This document shows positions 14,832 to 20,281 of a stretch of DNA of 20,281 bases, in pieces. This DNA is from Christensenella sp. UBA7588 (GTDB lineage: Bacteria; Bacillota; Clostridia; Christensenellales; CAG-917): NCBI GenBank assembly GCA_002478945.1, contig DLKM01000019.1, positions 25,266 to 45,546 of the forward strand, in the 5' to 3' direction. The position numbers and the translations under genes are program-made. The first letter of the stretch is position 1, and the number at the start of each line of letters is the position of its first letter. The notes under the pieces are model-generated. The model was not told the origin of the DNA, did no database searches, and was given only the letters and a program-made list of their open reading frames with translations.

Positions 14832-15404
14832 TTATCTGTCTTTCATTTTGACGAGCGTCGCTACGCCCGTTACGGTATTGACCTCGATAATCACTTTGAC
14901 GTCGGCGGAGTCGGGATACAAATCGTCGTCGCGCTCGAAAGTAAAGTAATAGGAATAATAACTCTTTTTGATGTCGTGGGCAACGTAATTAAACTCTTTA
15001 TCCACGTCCTCCGTTTCAAAAGTAGACGCATACGAAGGGACGATACTGCTCGGTATAAGTTCCTCGAGTTTTTCTCTCGCAAAAACTTCGCATTCGTACT
15101 TGCTGTAGACCATAGACTGTTTTGCGTACGTCGCAGCCGAGCCGAAAACGCCGCCGAGAATCGCGGCAATTACCATAAGCGAAATCACGATACTCAATGC
15201 AGGAATAACTATATATCTCCATTTGAATTTCTTCTTCGCGCTCTTAACGTCGTCGTCGCTCGCTTCTTTTACGGGAGCAGATTGTCTCTTTTCGTCGTCT
15301 GCGACAACCTTGCTCGCAATGGCAAGTTGTTCTTTTACGAAAGCCTTTTCCTCGTCCGTCGCGACGCCTTCCTGATAATGGGCAAACGCCTCGTCAAAAT
15401 TCAT
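14832..15404 (-). CDS. Single-pass membrane protein, probable anti-sigma factor
   Basis: 190 residues. An N-terminal cytoplasmic part (1-60) with MNFDEAFAHYQEGVATDEEKAF is acidic and rich in Lys near the membrane (SAKKKFKW). One transmembrane helix spans about 63-88. An extracytoplasmic domain (about 90-190) ends in VKVIIEVNTVTGVATLVKM, which looks like a small beta-sheet domain. There is no zinc-binding HxxxCxxC motif, so it is not a ZAS anti-sigma. Its start overlaps the end of the ECF sigma gene by 4 bp, the usual arrangement for a sigma factor and the membrane protein that sequesters it. The function rests on this context; no strong family match is recognised. Confidence 0.7.
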   Translation of the reverse strand: MNFDEAFAHYQEGVATDEEKAFVKEQLAIASKVVADDEKRQSAPVKEASDDDVKSAKKKFKWRYIVIPALSIVISLMVIAAILGGVFGSAATYAKQSMVYSKYECEVFAREKLEELIPSSIVPSYASTFETEDVDKEFNYVAHDIKKSYYSYYFTFERDDDLYPDSADVKVIIEVNTVTGVATLVKMKDR

Positions 15405-15880
15405 ATTCTGTCCTCCAATAATTCTTTCAGTTTCAGTCTCGCACGATAAAGCTGAATCTTCACGTTATCTATGCTGCTATCGGTTATCGACGCAATCTCT
15501 TTTACGGACATACCGTCAAAGTAGAACAGCCTGACGACTTCTCGATAACCGTCCTTCAGGAGCGATATTGCCTTGTACAGCGCGCGATATTCTTCTTTTT
15601 GAATAACGGAATCTATCAAATCGTTTTCGTCGGCAACGTCGGATTCCATTCCGCTTACGCGCTTGTTTTTGCGCAAATAATCAAAATAGCAATTTCTGCA
15701 GACCTTGAACAGCCAGTATTTGAAGCCGTCCTTTTCTTCGTCGACGGAACGGAATGCGCGCATAAACGACTCTTGTACTATGTCCTCGGAAAGCGCGCGG
15801 TTATGACAAAACGAATAGACGTATAGCAAAGCCTCGTTATAGTGCTTTTTTATGAGCCTTTCCAAGGTCTCGTTTTTCAT
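15401..15880 (-). CDS. ECF-type RNA polymerase sigma factor (sigma-70 family)
   Basis: 159 residues with only regions 2 and 4, as in ECF factors. Region 2 (about 8-75) has ALSEDIVQESFMRAFRSV (28-45) and the DNA-melting end KYWLFKVCRNCYFDYLRK (54-71). An acidic linker follows (about 78-95). Region 4 (about 98-155) has LLKDGYREVVRLFYFDGMSV and the helix-turn-helix VKEIASITDSSIDNVKIQLYRAR. An AAAGGAGG site precedes the ATG at 15880. Translational coupling with the membrane protein suggests it is held inactive until an envelope signal. Upstream, GTAAC and CGTG spaced 16 nt apart may be its own promoter. Confidence 0.92.
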   Translation of the reverse strand: MKNETLERLIKKHYNEALLYVYSFCHNRALSEDIVQESFMRAFRSVDEEKDGFKYWLFKVCRNCYFDYLRKNKRVSGMESDVADENDLIDSVIQKEEYRALYKAISLLKDGYREVVRLFYFDGMSVKEIASITDSSIDNVKIQLYRARLKLKELLEDRI

Positions 15881-15902
15881 CCGTTCCTCCTTTCAATAAA
15901 TA

Positions 15903-15927
15903 CACGCGCCAAATTCAAATAAGTTAC
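15903..15927 (-). promoter_or_regulatory. Candidate ECF-dependent autoregulatory promoter
   Basis: Read on the minus strand, GTAAC (15927-15923), 16 nt, CGTG (15906-15903). An AAC-type -35 with a CGT-type -10 at this spacing is typical for ECF promoters, and it lies about 20 nt before the sigma gene start. Motifs this short occur by chance, so this is a hypothesis. Confidence 0.35.
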
Positions 15928-16046
15928 GTTATTTATGATTTTTCCGCATTTTTCCAAAGCAATTTGCGGCGTTGCTTTCCGTTATCGTATTTTTACGCCC
16001 GATACGTCCTTCCAACGAAAAATTGTACACGTTTTTGCCGTCGTAG

Positions 16047-16805
16047 TCAACGTTTGTTTGCGTTGACGTATTCCTTGGGCGTTACGCCGAACTGTTTTAC
16101 AAAACTCTCGATATAATGCGTTTGCGAGCAAAAACCGAAGTAATATCCGACTTCTTTGTACGGAAAATCGCCCAAAAGCAACTCTTTTGACGCTTCGAGT
16201 TTTTGCAAAACGATATATTGCTTCATTCCCATACCGACGTATTCTTTGAACTTTGCGGACAAATAGTCCGCGCTCACTCCGCAGTCTTTCGCGATAGCGG
16301 AGCAACTGAGCTTGTTGTGCAAGTTGTAGTCTATAAATCTGATTGCCTTGCGAAGATACGGCGGATATTCGAGGCGGCGTTTGTTTTCATATACCATTTG
16401 AGTAAGTTCAATCGCCTTATCCACGAGAAAATTCATAATCTCTTGCGGCTCGTTCATTCTGTCGACGCATTGAATATATTTATCCGACAGGTTGTACGCT
16501 TCGCTCTCCATTAGTCCGCCCTCGACGGCATATCGAGTGGCAAGCGTAACGCAACTTACGGCAAGATATTTGACTTGGCGCAAATTGTCGTTGCTCATTC
16601 TTCCCACGACGAGCGACTCTTGCATAAAACTTGCCATATTGCGTTGAAGCCCTTGCAAATCGCCGTTTTTTATACAAGTATAAAACGCCACTTCTCGACT
16701 GTACGGAGTGTGGGCAACGCCGCTTTCTCTTTGCTGAAACTGCGGGTCGGCTACGCCTTTGGGAAGAAATTCCACGTTCAATTTTCTGTCTTGTGCATCA
16801 CTCAT
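16047..16805 (-). CDS. AraC-family transcriptional regulator
   Basis: 252 residues. The C-terminal AraC DNA-binding region (about 152-250) has both helix-turn-helix units: LSCSAIAKDCGVSADYLSAK (166-185), and YKEVGYYFGFCSQTHYIESF with QFGVTPKEYV, which match the AraC signature. The N-terminal half is helical and is not the cupin arm of AraC; EVAFYTCIKNGDLQGLQ (38-54) recurs in clostridial AraC regulators whose ligand is unknown. It faces the acetyltransferase and GH3 genes across a 115-bp divergent region, so it probably controls them in response to a sugar. The only GAGG near the ATG is 1 nt away, too close for normal use, so it may be translated without a leader or from a later start. Confidence 0.88.
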   Translation of the reverse strand: MSDAQDRKLNVEFLPKGVADPQFQQRESGVAHTPYSREVAFYTCIKNGDLQGLQRNMASFMQESLVVGRMSNDNLRQVKYLAVSCVTLATRYAVEGGLMESEAYNLSDKYIQCVDRMNEPQEIMNFLVDKAIELTQMVYENKRRLEYPPYLRKAIRFIDYNLHNKLSCSAIAKDCGVSADYLSAKFKEYVGMGMKQYIVLQKLEASKELLLGDFPYKEVGYYFGFCSQTHYIESFVKQFGVTPKEYVNANKR

Positions 16806-16811
16806 ACCTCA

Positions 16812-16839
16812 ATAATATCATACTTTTTGTTTTTTACAA
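16812..16839 (-). promoter_or_regulatory. Candidate promoter of the AraC-family gene
   Basis: Read on the minus strand: TTGTAA (16839-16834), 16-nt spacer, TATTAT (16817-16812). Transcription would begin at or within a base or two of the ATG (16805). Confidence 0.4.
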
Positions 16840-16846
16840 CGGTTTT

Positions 16847-16878
16847 TTGATATTTTGCACGGATTTATGATATAAATC
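16847..16878 (+). promoter_or_regulatory. Candidate promoter and overlapping dyad upstream of the acetyltransferase
   Basis: TTGATA (16847-16852), 18-nt spacer, TATAAA (16871-16876). A perfect inverted repeat, GATTTAT (16862-16868) and ATAAATC (16872-16878), overlaps the -10, so a bound regulator would compete with polymerase. Confidence 0.4.
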
Positions 16879-16920
16879 AGAATTGTTATAAAATAAAATA
16901 TCATTATTAAGAGGTGTACT

Positions 16921-17598
16921 ATGGGCAAAGAAAAAGTCGAATGGCAACGTATGATTAGCGGCAAGTTGTACAATTCTGCGAGCAAGGACATATTTTGGCA
17001 ACACGCAAAAGGTATGCTTCTCACGCAAAAACTCAACAAGTGTCCCGTATGGAACGCGCCGAGACAAAAACGCCTAATCAACAAACTCATTCCGTCCTCA
17101 AAAGGTAAATCCGTGTGGATGTTTACTCCCTTTTATTGCGAGTACGGCGTAAATATCAAGGTCGGCAACGACATTTTTATCAACTACGGATGCACGCTTT
17201 TGGACATTTCCCCGATAACGCTGGAGGACGGAGTATGGCTCGGAGCAAACGTAACGATTGCCACACCGTGTCATCCTCTCATTGCCGAAGAACGCAAAAA
17301 CAGTCAATATCCCGACGGTTATCACGACCTCGAGTATTCAAAGCCCGTTACGATAAAAAAGAATGCTTGGATTGCCTCGAACGTGGTTATTTGCGGCGGC
17401 GTAACTATCGGAGAAGGCTCGGTAATAGGCGCAGGCAGTATCGTTACCCGAGATATTCCCGCAGGCTGTATCGCAGTCGGAAATCCGTGCAGAGTTCTTC
17501 GCAAAATCGACGAGGACGACCGCATAAACGTGTGGGAAACGTATGTAAAGGACGAAACGCCTCTCTCTCAACGAGACAAAGCCAAATTGCAAAAGTGA
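16921..17598 (+). CDS. Sugar O-acetyltransferase, maltose/galactoside type (LacA/Maa/NodL-like)
   Basis: Transfers acetyl from acetyl-CoA to a sugar hydroxyl. The 225-residue protein has an N-terminal helical cap (WQRMISGKLYN, 8-18) typical of Maa proteins. A left-handed beta-helix made of hexapeptide repeats follows (about 75-190: NIKVGNDIFINYGCTLLD, ITLEDGVWLGANVTIAT, VTIGEGSVIGAGSIVTRDI). The catalytic His is His118 in TPCHPL. CIAVGNPCRVLRKI closes the domain. It is about 20-40 residues longer than maltose acetyltransferases, with extra sequence at both ends. Ribosome-binding site GAGGTG lies 4 nt before the ATG. It probably acetylates unmetabolised sugars or glycosides beside the GH3 enzyme. 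A short hairpin (17596-17614) overlaps its stop codon. Confidence 0.88.
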   Translation: MGKEKVEWQRMISGKLYNSASKDIFWQHAKGMLLTQKLNKCPVWNAPRQKRLINKLIPSSKGKSVWMFTPFYCEYGVNIKVGNDIFINYGCTLLDISPITLEDGVWLGANVTIATPCHPLIAEERKNSQYPDGYHDLEYSKPVTIKKNAWIASNVVICGGVTIGEGSVIGAGSIVTRDIPAGCIAVGNPCRVLRKIDEDDRINVWETYVKDETPLSQRDKAKLQK

Positions 17599-17644
17599 CG
17601 ATAAAAAGTCGTCAGCCGCTGGTTTTGCAACACAAAATCCGTGC

Positions 17645-17673
17645 TTGAAAGCAAGCCGCGAGCGTGATATAAT
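17645..17673 (+). promoter_or_regulatory. Sigma-A promoter of the GH3 gene
   Basis: TTGAAA (17645-17650), exactly 17 nt, consensus TATAAT (17668-17673). The roughly 55-nt leader contains GAGT (17683-17686) able to pair with ACTC (17691-17694), and ACTCTAT repeated at 17691-17697 and 17716-17722, just before the strong AGGAGGG site (17724-17730). Confidence 0.75.
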
Positions 17674-17734
17674 GGAGTATATGAGTTTTTACTCTATATA
17701 TAATTTTGAATATACACTCTATTAGGAGGGAATT

Positions 17735-20176
17735 ATGAACGATAACGATTACAAGGAGATACTTGCAAAACTGACTCTCGACGAGAAAGTCAAAATGCTT
17801 TCAGGCTCCACCAACTGGCTTACTCAACCGATTAAGCGAAACGATATTGACATTCCTGCGGTTCGTATGAGCGACGGTCCGAGCGGACTCAGACGCGAAA
17901 AAATCGGTAAAGGCGTCAACATTATGCAAACGCCCGAGCCTGCGACTTGCTTCCCCGGAGCGGTAACGACGGCTTCGAGCTGGGACGTAGACCTCGTTGA
18001 GCGAGTCGGCGAAGCGATTGCCGTCGAAGCGCAATCTTTGGGAGTATCCACCGTTCTCGGCCCCGGCGTAAACATCAAGCGTAACGCTCTTTGCGGAAGA
18101 AACTTCGAATATTTTTCGGAGGACCCGTTCCTTGCAGGACGTATGGGCGCGGCGTGGGTTCACGGCGTACAGAGCAAAAACGTCGGCACTTCCCTCAAAC
18201 ACTATCTTGCAAACAACCAAGAATACATAAGAATGACCATCGATTCAATCGTGGACGAACGCACTTTGCGAGAAATATATATGCCCGCTTTCGAGCATAT
18301 CGTAAAGACGGAACAACCCACGACCGTTATGTGCTCCTACAACCGTTTGAACGGCACGTATCTTAGCGACTACAAGCGTTTCCTCACCGACGTTTTGAGA
18401 GAGGAATGGGGCTTTAAGGGTATCGTCGTAAGCGACTGGGGCGCGGTAAACGACCGTTCCGAAGGCGTTAAGGCAGGTATGGACCTCGAAATGCCCGGTA
18501 GCAAAGGTCTGAACGACGACAACGTTTACAAAGCGTTGAAAGCAGGCACTCTTACGGAAGCGGACATCGACGTTTGCGTGCTTCGTCTCATCAAGTTCGC
18601 ATACGAAAACATCGTGCGCGAAGTCAAAGGCGTAACGTACGACGTCGAGGAACACAATACCCTCGCAAGACAAGCGGCAGAAGGCGGCGCGGTTCTTCTC
18701 AAAAACGACGGCGCACTTCCGTTGAATAAGAATCAGAATATCGCCGTCATAGGCAAACTCGCAAAAAAACTCCGCTATCAAGGCGGCGGCTCGAGCCACA
18801 TTCTCCCCAACAAACTTACCTCGTTTACGGACGCGCTCGACAACGCGGGTCAAGCCTACGAATACGCTGACGGCTACACCCTCAAAGGCGAAGGTTACAA
18901 AAAGAGCCTTGTGAATCAAGCCGTCAAAGTCGCAAAAGGCAAAGACGCAGTACTTTTGTTTGTGGGACTTACCGACGCTTTCGAATCCGAGGGCTACGAC
19001 CGTCATCACATCAAGATGCCTTCCTCGCACGTTACTCTGATTAACGAAATTCTGAAAGTAAACAAAAACGTTATCGTGGTGCTTTCCTGCGGTTCTCCCG
19101 TTGAAATCGGAGATTGGGACAAGGACGTAAAAGCCATTCTCAACCTCTATCTCGGCGGTCAGGCAGGCGGCGAGGCGGCTTACAACCTCATCTACGGCAA
19201 CGTCAATCCGTCCGGTAAACTTGCAGAAACGTTCCCGATTAACGAAAACGATTATATCGGCGCAAAATACTTCCGTATGGGACCGAGAACGGTCGAATAT
19301 CGAGAAGGCATATACGTCGGATACCGCTATTACGATTCGGCGAAAAAAGACGTTAAATATCCGTTCGGTTACGGCTTGAGCTACACCACGTTTGAATACT
19401 CCGACCTCCGTTTGAGCGCAGAAGCAATCAACGAAGGAGACGAATTCAGTCTGACGTTCAAAGTTAAAAACACGGGCAACGTCGCAGGCGCGGAAATCGC
19501 GCAGGTGTACGTCGCAGACGTCGCAAGCACGCTGTACCGTCCGCAAAAAGAACTCAAAGGATTCAAGAAAGTGTTCTTGCAAGCAGGAGAAGAAAAGGAA
19601 ATCACGATTTCACTCGATTCTCGCGCATTTGCCTACTACAACGTGGCTATCAACGACTGGCACGTCGAAAGCGGCGCATTCCGCATACTCGTCGGCGCAA
19701 GCTCGAGAGATATTAAACTCGTCGGCACGGTCAACGTCACGTCCAAAAACGAGGACGCACCTATCCCCGATTACAGAGAAGTCGCTCCCTGCTACTACGA
19801 CATTGCAAACGCAAGCGAAATTCCCGTGGAACAGTTCGAGGCACTTTACGGAGCAAAGATGCTCGAAAACAAGCCTTTTGAAAAAGGAGAACTGCAAGCA
19901 AACAACACAATCGGTCAATGCAACGTTTCTCCGTTCGGTAAATTTATGTACAATCTGTGCGTCGGAGTAATCAATCTCGTGGCTCTCTCCTCCGAGAACC
20001 CCGAAATGCTTACCAACTCCGTCAAAGATATGCCGTATCGCACGATAGCGGCGTGGTCAATGGGCATCATCTCAAAGCGTTCTCTCGACGGACTCGTGGA
20101 TATGCTCAACGGCAAAAAAGGCGGATTCCGCAGATTCCTCAAGGGCTTTAAGAAAGAAAAAGAAGCGAAAAAATAA
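17735..20176 (+). CDS. Glycoside hydrolase family 3, beta-glucosidase-like
   Basis: Hydrolyses terminal beta-linked sugars, most likely glucose from beta-glucosides; GH3 also includes xylosidases. No signal peptide, so it acts in the cytoplasm on imported glycosides. The TIM-barrel domain (about 15-300) has MSDGPSGLR (45-53), LGPGVNI (108-114), KHYLANNQE (155-163) and the nucleophile Asp234 in GIVVSDWGA. The alpha/beta sandwich domain (about 315-535) has AVLLKNDGALPL (319-330), and ESEGYDR (417-423) supplies the likely acid/base Glu. The fibronectin III-like domain is about 570-665. Beyond it, about 140 residues (672-813) form an extension that is not part of the catalytic core and ends in a Lys/Arg-rich tail. 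It has its own strong promoter and follows the acetyltransferase. Confidence 0.92.
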   Translation: MNDNDYKEILAKLTLDEKVKMLSGSTNWLTQPIKRNDIDIPAVRMSDGPSGLRREKIGKGVNIMQTPEPATCFPGAVTTASSWDVDLVERVGEAIAVEAQSLGVSTVLGPGVNIKRNALCGRNFEYFSEDPFLAGRMGAAWVHGVQSKNVGTSLKHYLANNQEYIRMTIDSIVDERTLREIYMPAFEHIVKTEQPTTVMCSYNRLNGTYLSDYKRFLTDVLREEWGFKGIVVSDWGAVNDRSEGVKAGMDLEMPGSKGLNDDNVYKALKAGTLTEADIDVCVLRLIKFAYENIVREVKGVTYDVEEHNTLARQAAEGGAVLLKNDGALPLNKNQNIAVIGKLAKKLRYQGGGSSHILPNKLTSFTDALDNAGQAYEYADGYTLKGEGYKKSLVNQAVKVAKGKDAVLLFVGLTDAFESEGYDRHHIKMPSSHVTLINEILKVNKNVIVVLSCGSPVEIGDWDKDVKAILNLYLGGQAGGEAAYNLIYGNVNPSGKLAETFPINENDYIGAKYFRMGPRTVEYREGIYVGYRYYDSAKKDVKYPFGYGLSYTTFEYSDLRLSAEAINEGDEFSLTFKVKNTGNVAGAEIAQVYVADVASTLYRPQKELKGFKKVFLQAGEEKEITISLDSRAFAYYNVAINDWHVESGAFRILVGASSRDIKLVGTVNVTSKNEDAPIPDYREVAPCYYDIANASEIPVEQFEALYGAKMLENKPFEKGELQANNTIGQCNVSPFGKFMYNLCVGVINLVALSSENPEMLTNSVKDMPYRTIAAWSMGIISKRSLDGLVDMLNGKKGGFRRFLKGFKKEKEAKK

Positions 20177-20196
20177 TCAATAAAATTCACAAAAAA

Positions 20197-20223
20197 AGCA
20201 CTTGCAAAAGCAAGTGCTTTTTT
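20197..20223 (+). terminator. Terminator of the GH3 gene
   Basis: AGCACTTGC (20197-20205), loop AAAA, GCAAGTGCT (20210-20218), then a T run to 20223. The preceding A run (20191-20197) gives it potential in both directions. Confidence 0.9.
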
Positions 20224-20281
20224 ATTAAGTTTATTCCGTTTTGATAGAGTGCGTCATAACACTTTTAATGCAATTTTCCCC

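Noticed and set aside
17596..17614. Terminator after the acetyltransferase
   Set aside because: The 6-bp stem overlaps the stop codon and lacks a T tract, so read-through into the GH3 gene is possible.
18245..19582. 445-codon minus-strand open frame opposite the GH3 gene
   Set aside because: It lies wholly inside the GH3 gene, and its translation is rich in Val, Phe and Cys without motifs.

Overview
The window reads as a chromosomal segment of a low-to-mid GC Gram-positive bacterium, most likely an anaerobic member of the Clostridia (Bacillota). Supporting signs are strong AAAGGAG/GGAGG ribosome-binding sites, AT-rich intergenic DNA with TTGAAT/TATAAT-type promoters, RNase J rather than RNase E, a clostridial-type compact SerA beside SerC, a DUF512/Der neighbourhood, and a possible YtxC-type sporulation protein. 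Species cannot be named from the sequence alone. No rRNA, tRNA, CRISPR array or transposase gene was found.

Layout. (1) 1-146 is a short purine-rich stretch that I cannot assign. (2) 147-1063 (minus) is nadE with its own promoter, a 128-bp fold-back element overlapping its stop codon, and a terminator. (3) 1322-4431 (plus), divergent from nadE, holds a glycerol dehydrogenase and a fused DhaK-DhaL dihydroxyacetone kinase: glycerol to dihydroxyacetone to DHAP. (4) A bidirectional terminator at 4447-4476 separates this from a five-gene minus-strand run (11382 down to 4527): RNase J, a divergent MGDG-synthase/MurG-like glycosyltransferase, a PDZ-radical SAM DUF512 protein, the ribosome-assembly GTPase Der, and an Asp-type class I aminotransferase. 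(5) Divergent from RNase J, serC-serA (11580-13763, plus) converts 3-phosphoglycerate to phosphoserine (in pathway order SerA then SerC) and ends at a strong terminator. (6) 13828-13994 carries three copies of a short hairpin repeat. (7) Minus-strand genes follow: a YtxC-like protein, an ECF sigma factor translationally coupled to a membrane anti-sigma-like protein, and an AraC-family regulator. (8) Divergent from the AraC gene lie a maltose/galactoside-type O-acetyltransferase and a large cytoplasmic GH3 beta-glucosidase, each on the plus strand.

Most of the window is housekeeping metabolism, RNA processing and ribosome assembly. The AraC regulator, acetyltransferase and GH3 enzyme form a plausible sugar-responsive locus. 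The least explained pieces are the fold-back element after nadE, the three hairpin repeats after serA, the degenerate glycosyltransferase inside the RNase J-Der operon, the shortened ACT region of SerA, and the long C-terminal extension of the GH3 enzyme. I did not find a clear new multi-gene defence or mobile system here.
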